Below are positions 55,768 through 64,000 of a DNA stretch of 64,000 nucleotides, piece by piece. Within the stretch, counting starts at the first letter, position 1. Each line of letters starts with the position of its first letter. Under the pieces are notes generated by a model, which was not told the origin of the DNA, searched no databases, and saw only the letters and a list, made by a program, of their open reading frames with translations. The translations under genes were made by a program, and so were the position numbers. The DNA comes from Isosphaeraceae bacterium EP7 (GTDB taxonomy: Bacteria; Planctomycetota; Planctomycetia; Isosphaerales; Isosphaeraceae): assembly GCA_038400315.1 (NCBI GenBank), contig CP151667.1, positions 6,707,174-6,771,173 on the forward strand, given 5' to 3'.

Positions 55768-56376
55768 ATGACTGCTAGGCGACGATATCAGCCGGATTTC
55801 CTGAGACAGCTGGAGGGGCGGGTTGTCCCCAGTTCCGTGAGTGTCAAGCCCACCGACCTGGTCGGCGGCCTGAATCGCGGTCGGGCGATCGTGCCCGTGA
55901 AGCAAACCACCGCCGATCAGATTAATTCCGCATTCGACCGGTTCACGACCGATTACCTGCAAGCCCAATCTGCATATGTCGTATCAAGTACACCGCCGCC
56001 CACGCCTCTACCCAGGAATTATCAGTCGCCACTCCAGAGATTCACCACCCAGCGGGTTAACCTGCTCTCTCAGGAGTTAATCCAGGTGATGTCTCGCCTT
56101 CCTGGCAGCTTTTCGAGGGTCAGTAACGGCCCGTTCGGCGGCAGTTCGGTCACTCTTCAGAGCTTTCTCCAGCGTCGGATCACCGGCCAGACAAGTCCGC
56201 AAAGTTTGCTCCGCGGCCTGAATTCGATCCCTGTCACGACGGCCACAACCGGGACCTCCGCTCCGGGGCGCACCCTCGACACACTGACGGCGACCAATAC
56301 GATCGAGGCGGCCAGGATTGCGACCTTGAACGGTGCTCAGTTCCTTCGCAACGGTGACTTCAGCCGGCACCGATGA
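55768..56376 (+). CDS. Exported hypothetical protein with LExRxVP N-terminus
   Basis: This 202-residue protein starts MTARRRYQPDFLRQLEGRVVPS, the short basic form of the planctomycete N-terminal element. A Ser/Thr/Gln-rich, weakly helical body follows (INSAFDRFTTDYLQAQSAYV, QRVNLLSQELIQVMSRLPGS, TLQSFLQRRITGQTSPQSLL). No domain is recognised. AAGGAGG lies eight bases before the ATG, one of the strongest sites in the window. A broken IS701 element begins 119 bases downstream. Confidence 0.6.
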   Translation: MTARRRYQPDFLRQLEGRVVPSSVSVKPTDLVGGLNRGRAIVPVKQTTADQINSAFDRFTTDYLQAQSAYVVSSTPPPTPLPRNYQSPLQRFTTQRVNLLSQELIQVMSRLPGSFSRVSNGPFGGSSVTLQSFLQRRITGQTSPQSLLRGLNSIPVTTATTGTSAPGRTLDTLTATNTIEAARIATLNGAQFLRNGDFSRHR

Positions 56377-56494
56377 GCCGATCATCGGCGCCGCAGCTCT
56401 TCGAGCGTGGTGTCGGGGGGCTGCTCTAGTATTACGGTTGTAACTAGAGTCTGAGGCGGAAAGGCTGGCGGCGGAATGCCTACGGAAGATCACC

Positions 56495-57793
56495 ATGGCC
56501 AGCACCGGTTCGATCGTCCGCCCCGAGGAGGTCCAGGCCTGGGGGCTGCAACTCGAGGGACTTGCCCGGCGGATCGGCGCCCGGTTCCCCCGCAGCGAGA
56601 CCCGCGATCGCGTCCGCGCCTACCTCGTCGGCCTTCTCGGGCCCGTCCAACGCAAGAACGCCTGGCAACTGGCCGAGCAGATCGGGGATGCCGATCCCTA
56701 CGGCGTCCAGTACCTGATGGGCCGGTCCGAATGGGACCCCGAGTGCGTCCGCGACGACCTGCGGGGCTACGTCGTGGAGACCCTCGGCCACCCCGAGGCC
56801 GTCTTGGTGCTTGACGAGACCGGATTTCTCAAGAAGGGAACCAAGTCCGCCGGCGTGGCGCGGCAGTACACCGGCACGGCCGGGCGGATCGAGAACGCGC
56901 AAGTCGGCGTTTTCCTCGCGTATGCCTCGCCGCACGGCTCGGCGTTCCTCGACCGCGACCTGTACCTGCCCCGAGGAGTGGACCAGGGATCCGAAGCGGT
57001 GCGAGCGGGCGGGCATCCCGCATCAGACGCCCTTCGCCGCCAAGATCAAGCTGGCCAAGGCCATGCTTCTCCGGGCGTTCCAGGCGGGAGTGCCGGCGGC
57101 CTGGGGCACCGGCGACGAGGTCTACGGGGCCAGGGAGCTGTGGCGCTGGCTCGAGGGCGAGAAGCGGCCGTACGTCCTGGCCGTCCGGGCCAACCAGTAC
57201 GTCTGGTCGGGGGCCGGACAATCCACGGTCGCGGCCCTGGCCAGGGCGTTGCCCGAGCGGTCCTGGCACACGATCACCATTGGCGCGGGGAGCAAGGGAC
57301 CGAGGCGGTACGCCTGGGCGTGGCTGGAGATCAACAGCGACCTGGGCCCGGCATGGAGGCGGTGGCTGCTGGTGCGCAAGAGTCTGGATGGCCGCGAGGA
57401 GTTGGCGTACTCCATCGCGGCCGGCCCGAGCCGCACGACGTTAACCCGGCTGGCCCAGACCGCCGGGGCTCGGTGGTCGATCGAGGGGGCATTCGAGTCG
57501 GCCAAGCAGGAGGTCGGCCTGGCCGACTACGAGGTGCGGAGTTGGACCGGCTGGCACCGCCACGTGACGCTATCGCTGCTGGCGCATGCGGTCCTGGCGG
57601 CGGTGAGGAAGTTGGCCGATGGCCCGGCCCCCAAAAGTCGGCCCAGGAGCCGGAATTAATCGCGATCAGCGTGCCGGAGGCACGACGGTGACTGGTCCGT
57701 CTCCTCTGGCGCCACCTGCCCGAGATCGAGCAAGTGCTGGCCTGGTCGTGCTGGAGGCGAGCACACCAGGCGATCGCGCGACGTTGCCACTAG
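56495..57793 (+). pseudogene. IS701 family transposase, frameshifted
   Basis: The first frame reads [60 protein letters not shown] and [10 protein letters not shown]. It then shifts +1 in a CCCC run near 56972 and continues [40 protein letters not shown] and [20 protein letters not shown], stopping at 57659. The usual C-terminal stretch ([28 protein letters not shown]) is still legible to about 57793 in other frames. The DDE residues remain visible, but at least two frame breaks and an early stop make it inactive. Confidence 0.75.
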
Positions 57794-57873
57794 AGCGGTT
57801 TTCAGGTTGGTGTAGCGCCCTGGCTCCCGATTGGGTATGACTGAGCGACGAGTCGTCCCTCGGGAATCGCGGC

Positions 57874-58563
57874 GTGAAGCCGTATTGGCTGGATCTCAGG
57901 GAACGCGTCCTGGCCGACTGCGACGCGGGCATGCCGGCCAAGCAGGTCGCCCAGCAGGACCGCGTCTGCCCGGCCTGGGTCCGCCGCCTGAAGCGACGGC
58001 GTCGCGAGACCGGATCGATCGAGCCCAAGGCCCAGCGTCATGGGCCGCTGCCGCGCAGGCCCGAGCAGGCCGGGCCGGTCGCCGAGGTGATCGAGAAGAC
58101 GCCCGACGCCACGCTGCGGGAGATTCGCCTGGGCCGCGGCTTGCCCCTGAGCCTCGCCACGCTGTGGCGCCTGGTGCGCGACCTGGGGCTGACCTCCAAG
58201 AAGAAGTCGCTCCGCGCCGCCGAGCAGGACCGGCCCGACGTCAAGGGGCGTCGCGACGGCTGGCCGGCGGAGGTCGCCGGCGTCCCGGCCGAGAGCTGGG
58301 TGTTCCTGGACGAGACCTCGGCCAGCACGAACATGACCCGCCGCCACGGGCGGAGCCGCCGGGGCAAGCGGCTGGTGATGGCCGCGCCGCACGGGCATTG
58401 GAAGACGACCACGCTGGTTGACGTGTCCCAGCTCGCAGACCTCACGGTCCTGATCCTCGAGCAGACCTCCGCGACGGACGAGGGGGTCCGCTCCTTGAGG
58501 GGTCTCCTGCCAACAGTCCGGGTGCTGCGGTGGGCCGAAGGCAGCCGCTCCGATGAGTCATGA
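57874..58563 (+). pseudogene. IS630 family transposase N-terminal half joined in frame to a leucine-rich-repeat tail
   Basis: The open frame of 229 residues starts MKPYWLDLRERVLADCDAGM with the IS630 helix-turn-helix region. It runs through TPDATLREIRLGRGLPLSLA and SWVFLDETSASTNMTRRHGR (first catalytic Asp block) to GHWKTTT. At about residue 181 it leaves the family and reads LADLTVLILEQTSATDEGVR followed by SLRGLLPTVRVL, which has the spacing of a leucine-rich repeat of the TDEGLxxLxxL type. The second half of the transposase is missing. It is best read as a truncated IS630 that broke into the end of an LRR gene. Confidence 0.68.
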
Positions 58564-58660
58564 CTCGAGTCAGGCGACTGATCGCCGTTTCCACCAGACT
58601 CGCACGCTCCCCGCCCCGGTGATCCGGAGCGAGGAGAGCGAGTGTCGGTCTGGGACAGGC

Positions 58661-59788
58661 TCAATATGCGTCGGAGCTGACGACCTCGCCGCCGTTTCGA
58701 CTGCCGAGGGCGCAGTAGGTCGGCATGCTGATCGTGTTCTTCAGGAACTTGACCGAGCCGTCGCCGAAGATGAAATTCCCACCACCGGGGTGCTTGCTGA
58801 CGAAGCCCTTGGCCGCGGCCGAGAACCGGCAGCCGACCGGGGCGTCGGCAGCCTGCCACTTGCCATTACAAGCCGGGTCGTCCCCCTTGACGGTGTTCGA
58901 ATTCCAGCCCAGGGGTACGGTGGTCCCCGCAAGGCCGCCGCTGAAGTGCCAGAAGCAACTGTCCGCCGACGCGACGGGGACGACCTCGCCGACCATCAGG
59001 GAGTTGCTGGTCCCGTCGGTCATGCTGGCGATCGTGACCGTTTGCATGGTCCGGTAGTCGAACATGCCGCGGAGCGTGCCGCCGCTGGTGGCCATGCCGG
59101 GGCCGTACTTGGTGCCCCAGAAGCCGTGCCAGCCGATTCGAGCCTGGCCGGCCGGGAGGGCGGTCGTGTTCGGCGGGGTCTCCCAGGGCAGGCCGCCGTT
59201 GAGCGGGCCGCCGCAGTAATTGTCGCCGAAGCTGCCGGCATAGTTCGAGACCGGCACGACCGTGGCGGCGATGCCGGTGGCGGGGTTGAGCGGGGGGGCG
59301 CCGCCGGGCGACTGGCCCAGGCCGCCGCCGTAGGGCAGCATCCCACTGCCGTTGGTGCCGTCGGACGGGCACAGGAAGGCGCCCATCACCGTCATCCAGG
59401 CTGTATAGAACGAGCCGCCGCCATCGGCACCGCCTGCCGTGGTCTCAACCTGGAGATTGATGGCGTTAAACAGGTTGCCGCCCTCCATCTGCGGCAGGAT
59501 CATCGCCCGCCAGGAGAGGATGTTGGCCCTGCCGTTCCATGCGGAGTCGGCCATGTTCCCCTGGCCCGTGATGCCGCCCGGCGGGAACGCCCCGTACGTG
59601 TCCTGGTAATTGTGCAGCGCCAGGCCGATTTGCTTCATGTTGTTCGTGCATTGGATACGCCTGGCCGCCTCGCGAGCCGACTGGACGGCGGGCAGCAGCA
59701 GCGCGATCAGCACCGCGATGATGGAGATGACCACCAGCAGTTCAATCAGGGTGAAACCGACGTTCCTCGAGCTGCGTCGAAGACCCAT
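58661..59788 (-). CDS. DUF1559 type II secretion-like pseudopilin (H-x9-DG protein)
   Basis: This 375-residue protein has a prepilin peptidase site at NVGFTLIELLVVISIIAVLI and the DUF1559 block LLPAVQSAREAARRIQCTNN, MKQIGLALHNYQ. A Gly/Pro/Asn-rich middle follows, and the end motif is KHPGGGNFIFGDGSVKFLKN. The ATG at 59788 has GGAGG nine bases upstream. Unlike the pseudopilin at 8660, its middle is Gly-rich with several Cys. It is presumed an envelope or pseudopilus subunit; its specific role is unknown. Confidence 0.9.
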   Translation of the reverse strand: MGLRRSSRNVGFTLIELLVVISIIAVLIALLLPAVQSAREAARRIQCTNNMKQIGLALHNYQDTYGAFPPGGITGQGNMADSAWNGRANILSWRAMILPQMEGGNLFNAINLQVETTAGGADGGGSFYTAWMTVMGAFLCPSDGTNGSGMLPYGGGLGQSPGGAPPLNPATGIAATVVPVSNYAGSFGDNYCGGPLNGGLPWETPPNTTALPAGQARIGWHGFWGTKYGPGMATSGGTLRGMFDYRTMQTVTIASMTDGTSNSLMVGEVVPVASADSCFWHFSGGLAGTTVPLGWNSNTVKGDDPACNGKWQAADAPVGCRFSAAAKGFVSKHPGGGNFIFGDGSVKFLKNTISMPTYCALGSRNGGEVVSSDAY

Positions 59789-60286
59789 GGGCAATCCTCC
59801 GGGAGTCTTGATTCGGTCAATGATGGACCGCGACCCGATGACGCGATCCAGGGCGGAGAGGCCGTGGTGAAAGGACGTGGCGACCTGGGGCCATGACGGG
59901 GAGCCATGGCACCCCGGGCGAAGGAGAGTGAGGTTTAATGAGAATCCCTGGAGAGGCGACGCAGCGGCCGAGGAGGGGCGAAGTTATTCGGGGGAAATTC
60001 GCTGGATCCGCGCGTCAACGAGCGTGGCTCACGAGCGTATCGAGACACCGAGGAGAGGTGTCCACAAATTAGGGCCTACTCGCCCGTGGGGTCAAGGGAA
60101 TTCCTAGATGTTTCGGACTAACGCTAACGAGCCAGGAATCGTCGAGGAAAAAATCCATTAATATTTACATCGCCGAGATCTCTTTCATCCTCGCATGAAT
60201 GTGCAGGGGATGAACGCCGTTGACCGCGTCCCCGAGCCTGATCGGGAGCATCGCCACCAGCGGTCGATGACGCGGTCTCGAGGCGG
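59789..60286. other. Gene-poor region
   Basis: This 498-bp stretch is upstream of the pseudopilin gene (minus) and downstream of the amidohydrolase gene (minus). The part near 59789-59830 holds the ribosome site and probably the promoter of the pseudopilin. An AT-rich patch near 60140-60170 is unusual for this genome and may be part of a terminator. No gene was recognised. Confidence 0.4.
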
Positions 60287-61213
60287 TCAGGCCGGGAATT
60301 TCCAGATGCCCATGGCGTTCTTGCCGAGCAGCCTCTCGCGGTCCTCGTCGGTGTAGAAGTCGAGGACGTCGTCCACGAATTCGAGCTCCTTCTCCATCGG
60401 CAGCTCCCACCTGGGGCGAGGATATCCGGTGCCCCAGATCAGCTGGCGGCCGCCGAATTCCTCGTACACCGCCTTGAAGTAAGGGATCGTGTCGCGGTAG
60501 GGGAACTGCCCGGTCAGGGAGAGCTCGTAAGGCTCGGAGGCGCTGATCCACACCTGCGGGAATTTCTTGAGCGCGAACATCTTGCGGAACTCCGGCCATG
60601 GGTCGCTTCGCCGCAGGTCGGGCTTGCCCAGATGGTCGACCACGATTTTTACGCCGGGAAAGCGGGCGGCCATGTCCGCCAGCATCGGCATCTGGTGGGG
60701 CAGGATGTAGAAATTGAAGACGGCCCCGAGACGCTCCGCCTCGCGCCAGAGCGGGTAATGCTCTTTCGAGTTCAGCCAGGTCGAGTCGGGGTGATAGAGC
60801 GGGCTGAACCGCATCCCCTGGAAGCCGTGCTCGGAGACCCAATACCGGAGGCGGTCGGCGACGCGGGGATCTGCCGGGTCGATCAGTCCATGGGCGACGA
60901 AGCGGCCCGGGTTGCGGCGGAGGCAGTCGCGGATGTAAGAATTGTCCCAGCCGAAATATCGCGGATTGATCAGGACGCCATACTTCAGGTTGTAGTCGCG
61001 CATTTGCGCCACTTGATTCTCGATCGGCGCAGGGACGTCCACTTTCAGGTTGGGCTGCTCGGGGTGGCCGAATGGGTATTTGGGGTCGATGGTCCAGACC
61101 TCGACGTGGGTGTCGATGAGAAGTCGGGCCGGCTTCGGCGGGGTGCGCGCGGCGCTCGCCAGGAGACAGGTGCTCGCATGAGCAACGAACTCGCGACGGC
61201 TTACGTCGTCCAA
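60287..61213 (-). CDS. Amidohydrolase family 2-like protein with altered active-site residues
   Basis: This 308-residue protein starts with TTG behind GGAGGTG and has a Tat-like leader (SRREFVAHASTCLLASAA). The TIM-barrel pattern of amidohydrolase-2 (PF04909) is clear: LLIDTHVEVW, GVLINPRYFGWDNSYI, FVAHGLIDPADPRVADRL, FQGMRFSPLY, VVDHLGKPD and QLIWGTGYP. The usual H-x-H is H36-V-E38, and the usual GSDYP Asp is replaced by G263 in GTGYP. Either this subfamily uses different ligands or catalysis is lost. Relatives act on dicarboxylic lactones or decarboxylate aromatic acids; the substrate here is unknown. Confidence 0.8.
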   Translation of the reverse strand: MDDVSRREFVAHASTCLLASAARTPPKPARLLIDTHVEVWTIDPKYPFGHPEQPNLKVDVPAPIENQVAQMRDYNLKYGVLINPRYFGWDNSYIRDCLRRNPGRFVAHGLIDPADPRVADRLRYWVSEHGFQGMRFSPLYHPDSTWLNSKEHYPLWREAERLGAVFNFYILPHQMPMLADMAARFPGVKIVVDHLGKPDLRRSDPWPEFRKMFALKKFPQVWISASEPYELSLTGQFPYRDTIPYFKAVYEEFGGRQLIWGTGYPRPRWELPMEKELEFVDDVLDFYTDEDRERLLGKNAMGIWKFPA

Positions 61214-61514
61214 AGGTCACCTCCCATCGTGTTACCGTACCATGTCACCTTGCGGATGCGATCCTACCAGATCATCCGCGGCAGTGTGGACGTCCCGGGA
61301 TGACCGGCCGGGTTCGCCGATCCCTCACACGGGGTGCTTTCAAGCAAGTCCATGACATAAGACCTAGATGGGCCGTTTTCAAAGCAAATTGTCGATGCCC
61401 GACAAGCCGTCGGAGCCCTCGCGGCTCGAGGTGATTCGGAGCGGGATTCTGCCCCCGCGACCTGGTCTCGACCGAGGCCGATCTCGGATTCCGGCCCACC
61501 GGGGAACGGGGCTG
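61214..61514. other. Gene-poor region
   Basis: This 301-bp gap lies between the amidohydrolase start and the stop of the secreted protein downstream of it on the map. It includes the ribosome site GGAGGTG near 61220 and the probable amidohydrolase promoter. No gene was recognised. Confidence 0.35.
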
Positions 61515-63086
61515 TCATCTCGATCCCGCCGCGGTCACGCGGGGCAGCTTGAGCCGGGGGTCGGAGAGGTCCAGCCGGTACAGGATCTGGTTGTACTCGT
61601 AGTAGGGGGTCGGGTGCGGGTTGCCGCTGAAGGTGTTGACGTAGGTCCCCTCCAGGTAGATCACCCGCCCGCCCTCGCGGTCGAGGAACGGATGCTGCGT
61701 CGGGTTGTAGAAGTCGTGGGCGTCTCCCGGCTTGTTCGCATGCGTGATGATCTTCCGGGCGTCCGCCCAGGGGCCTTCCGGTGCGTCGGCTTCGCTGTAC
61801 CAGACCTCGCCGAGCACGGTCGCGCCGAGGACCTCAGAGGCGATCATCACATACTTCTTTCGGTACTCGTTCCACGAGCAAGATCCTCCGTGCAGGAGGA
61901 ACGGCCTGCCGCCGTCGACGTCCTGCAGGCGGAACGGCGACTCCTCGCGCGTCATCTTGCCGGCGGCGACCAGCTCCGCTTGCTCTTTGGGGCCGAGCGG
62001 CGGCGTGCCCCGCTTCCATGCCCAGACCAGCTTGCCGGCGGCGTCGCGGTCGAGTTCCACCCTGTCTTTGTCGCCGTAAAGGGTCCCCGGCTTCAGGCAG
62101 GTGTAGCCTTCGTAGACGGCGAGGTCGAGGTACGACGCGCGGTCTGCCCTCACGCGCAGGGCCGGATAAGGCGCGGTGAAGTAGAGGTAGTCCGCCCCCT
62201 CCTTCATGACGCGGAAGGGATGCCCGGCGGGCATGATCCAAGGATCCTTGGGGGCAGCGGCCACCTTCTTGAATTGCTCGCTCTCGTCGTCGTACTCGAC
62301 GAACCCTTCCTCCAGAACCGCCCCGAGGCCCTGACGCCTCTGGTAATACGCGAGCATACGCTCGCGGCCGGATGCGTCGGGCAGGACGACGACGGCCGAG
62401 AGCCAGACGACCCCCTCCCCCTTCATCGGGGCCATCGGCCGGGAAAACCCGTCGGCGCCGACGAAGTACTTGAGGTTGATCCCGACGTTCGGGTCGAGCC
62501 GATCGGGCGGATCGGTCGTCGCACCGGACGTCGCGAAGTTGCCCAGCGCGTACGAGAGGCGGGCCGTGTCCCCGTAGAACCAGAAGACCTTGCCGCCGTA
62601 AACGGCCGTGAGGACGCTGTCCTGCCCGGTGACCTCGGCGTTCAGGAGGGGCTCGGCGACGGGGGCCTTGCGGCCGAGCAGGACGGTTTCACGGTAAACC
62701 CCCTGGCCGGTGATCCGGTAGAGACGCTCGGCGACATTCAGGCGCTTGAGCGTCAGCCTGGCCGCCCCCCCGGGCTTCGTCTCCAGGACCACGCCCCGGA
62801 TGCCGAAACCGTCCTTCGCGAACTCGTACCCATGCGCCGAGACGCCGAAGTAGACCCTCCGGCCCATCAGCCCAGGCTCGTGGAACGCGATCAGGCCGGC
62901 CGAGTCGGTGTAGTAGCGGGCGCCGCTGGTGCCCTGAAGCTCGACCAGCGGCACCCCGCGGCCCGTCTGCTCGTCGACGACTTCGATCGCGAAGTAACGC
63001 GACGACTCCGTTGCTGGCTCGTCGCCGTGGGCGAAGGCCGGCGCGAGCAGCAGGCCGAGGAGGAATGGGAAGCGAATGCTGGCCAT
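61515..63086 (-). CDS. Secreted protein with carboxypeptidase-regulatory-like start and glycosidase-like beta-propeller
   Basis: This 523-residue protein has a clear signal peptide (FPFLLGLLLAPAFAHG). A small beta-sandwich at ~30-115 follows (IEVVDEQTGRGVPLVELQGT, FHEPGLMGRRVYFGVSAHGY). Residues 125-520 look like a propeller of the kind seen in glycosidase-like proteins (DSVLTAVYGGKVFWFYGDTA, EGVVWLSAVVVLPDASGRER, LHGGSCSWNEYRKKYVMIAS, YYEYNQILYRLDLSDPRL). Catalytic residues cannot be assigned with confidence. Co-orientation with the amidohydrolase suggests possible shared use in carbohydrate or aromatic turnover, but the 301-bp gap argues for separate promoters. Confidence 0.7.
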   Translation of the reverse strand: MASIRFPFLLGLLLAPAFAHGDEPATESSRYFAIEVVDEQTGRGVPLVELQGTSGARYYTDSAGLIAFHEPGLMGRRVYFGVSAHGYEFAKDGFGIRGVVLETKPGGAARLTLKRLNVAERLYRITGQGVYRETVLLGRKAPVAEPLLNAEVTGQDSVLTAVYGGKVFWFYGDTARLSYALGNFATSGATTDPPDRLDPNVGINLKYFVGADGFSRPMAPMKGEGVVWLSAVVVLPDASGRERMLAYYQRRQGLGAVLEEGFVEYDDESEQFKKVAAAPKDPWIMPAGHPFRVMKEGADYLYFTAPYPALRVRADRASYLDLAVYEGYTCLKPGTLYGDKDRVELDRDAAGKLVWAWKRGTPPLGPKEQAELVAAGKMTREESPFRLQDVDGGRPFLLHGGSCSWNEYRKKYVMIASEVLGATVLGEVWYSEADAPEGPWADARKIITHANKPGDAHDFYNPTQHPFLDREGGRVIYLEGTYVNTFSGNPHPTPYYEYNQILYRLDLSDPRLKLPRVTAAGSR

Positions 63087-63158
63087 GATGGGATCAGCTC
63101 ATTGGTGCAGGGAGATGGGAATGATGGACTTCCCCGCGGATGGCGGGCGTCTCGTATC

Positions 63159-63330
63159 TCAGCGACGAATATCGCCGGACGCAACCGAAAAGACCTCGGC
63201 GGATTCGGACAGGCTGGCCATGGCCTGCTGCCTCGTCGCGAGGATCTCGCCCCGAGTCAACTCCGTCTTCGGGCTGGCGAAGAAGCTCTCCATCGGGGCA
63301 TCGTCCCGGCAGTTCGCCCTCCTCCTCACA
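63159..63330 (-). pseudogene. IS3 family transposase OrfB remnant (C-terminal scrap)
   Basis: On the complement this 172-bp piece reads DDAPMESFFASPKTELTRGE and ends IRR-stop at 63159. That matches the conserved C-terminal end of IS3 OrfB, including the catalytic Glu of the NAPMESFFASLKTE motif. Only about 50 residues remain, and the tail after TRQQAMASLSE is degenerate. It lies between SelO and the secreted protein and marks an old, mostly deleted insertion. Confidence 0.65.
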
Positions 63331-63335
63331 CTTCG

Positions 63336-64000
63336 CTACGTCCCGCAGAACGTACGATACGCGCCATCACCGGGGGGCGGGTCCTGATACTCTGCCAGAT
63401 CCGCCCTCGCCTGATACGGCGACGCCAGCGCCTCCAGCAACCGGTGCAGAACGGACAGGTCGTCCTGCTCCTCGGCGGACGACAGCGCCTCCTCCACGCG
63501 GTGGTTCCGCGGGATGACGGCCGGGTTGACGGACTGCATCAAGGCGTAGGCCGTCGCCTTGGGCTGGCCGTCCCGTCCGAGCCGCTCCTGCCAACGGAAG
63601 TGCCAGGCCTGGAAGTCCGGTGCCCGGTACCGGTCGTCGGCCAAAGGCTCCTCCGATGACAGGTCGCGGAACGTGTTGGTGAAATCGGCTCGTGACGCTT
63701 GCATCCAGTCGAGCAGCGACCGGATCAGCTCGAGGTCGCCGACCTCATCGGTCTGGAGCCCTAGTTTCCTCCGCATCCCGGCGAGCCAATACTGCTCGAA
63801 CATGGCGGGAAACGCTTCGAGCGCCTCCGTGGCAAGCGCGACCGCCGTTTCGGGCTCCGGATCGAGCAGCGGCAGAAGGGTCTCGGCGAACCGGGTCAGG
63901 TTCCACTGCACGATGTTGGGCTGGTTGCCGTAGGCGTACCGGCCACCGTGGTCGATCGAGCTGAACACCGTCGCGGGATCATAGGCATTCATGAACGCGC
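63336..64000 (-). CDS. selO: SelO/YdiU protein adenylyltransferase, C-terminal part
   Basis: The frame is open from the right window edge to the stop at 63336, about 221 codons, so the N-terminal pseudokinase core lies outside the window. The visible part has the SelO C-terminal signature AYDPATVFSSIDHGGRYAYG, NQPNIVQWNLTRFAETLLPL, then the helical end with QSVNPAVIPRNHRVEEALSS and the Pro/Gly-rich DPPPGDGAYRTFCGT. SelO transfers AMP from ATP to Ser/Thr/Tyr of redox-related proteins. An internal Met at 63992 is not the start. The final Cys, selenocysteine in some eukaryotic SelO, is present near the end. Confidence 0.9.
   Translation of the reverse strand, partial: AFMNAYDPATVFSSIDHGGRYAYGNQPNIVQWNLTRFAETLLPLLDPEPETAVALATEALEAFPAMFEQYWLAGMRRKLGLQTDEVGDLELIRSLLDWMQASRADFTNTFRDLSSEEPLADDRYRAPDFQAWHFRWQERLGRDGQPKATAYALMQSVNPAVIPRNHRVEEALSSAEEQDDLSVLHRLLEALASPYQARADLAEYQDPPPGDGAYRTFCGT

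Noticed and set aside
59877-60107. 76-codon plus-strand frame in the 59.8-60.3 kb gap
   Set aside because: No ribosome site, and Trp/Arg/Gly-rich random-looking sequence.

Overview
The window is GC-rich, Gram-negative DNA that looks like a planctomycete, most likely Isosphaeraceae-like (inference). The marks are two DUF1559 pseudopilins with an H-x9-DG tail signature, a formylglycine-type sulfatase, three secreted proteins carrying an N-terminal LExRxVP element, Tat-type exported enzymes, and a Kdo synthase, which implies an outer membrane. High GC produces long antisense open frames; these were discarded.

Layout. 1-20.4 kb is ordinary chromosome: an efflux outer-membrane protein cut by the left edge, envelope-glycan genes (acyltransferase, two glycosyltransferases, RmlD-like reductase, kdsA, lipid kinase), ppa, a CvpA/S4 pair, an RTX-repeat protein, a pseudopilin, a sulfatase and an isocitrate/isopropylmalate-type dehydrogenase. 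A tRNA-Thr(CGU) lies at 20.3 kb. 20.5-22.7 kb holds two decayed transposases.

22.9-31.1 kb is the standout region, a five-gene conflict/immune-like island. Two minus-strand genes (a trypsin-nuclease fusion and an EAD1-like-trypsin protein) face three plus-strand genes (an EAD1-like protein, a membrane protein resembling a STAND C-terminus without its P-loop, and a class 3 lipase) across a 451-bp control region. The two EAD1-like domains are related to each other. The nuclease and lipase effectors share a short WTIP-x-VT-x-G-x-P-x-P element just upstream of their catalytic domains. The inferred logic is protease-gated activation of a nuclease and a membrane-attacking lipase, organised by EAD-EAD contacts.

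31.5-33.5 kb is an IS630 element with an IS5 element apparently nested in its right end. 33.7-41.3 kb encodes a multicopper oxidase, a SCO1-type copper chaperone, a large di-haem peroxidase and a small companion, a probable metal-oxidising or copper redox module. 41.4-42.2 kb is a decayed IS1. 42.4-56.4 kb is a cluster of exported proteins centred on a 2192-residue secretin-like lipoprotein with Ig/PKD and fibronectin-type partners. 56.5-58.6 kb has two more broken transposases, one fused in frame to a leucine-rich-repeat tail. 58.6-64 kb has a second pseudopilin, an unusual amidohydrolase, a secreted propeller-like protein, an IS3 scrap, and the C-terminal part of SelO cut by the right edge.
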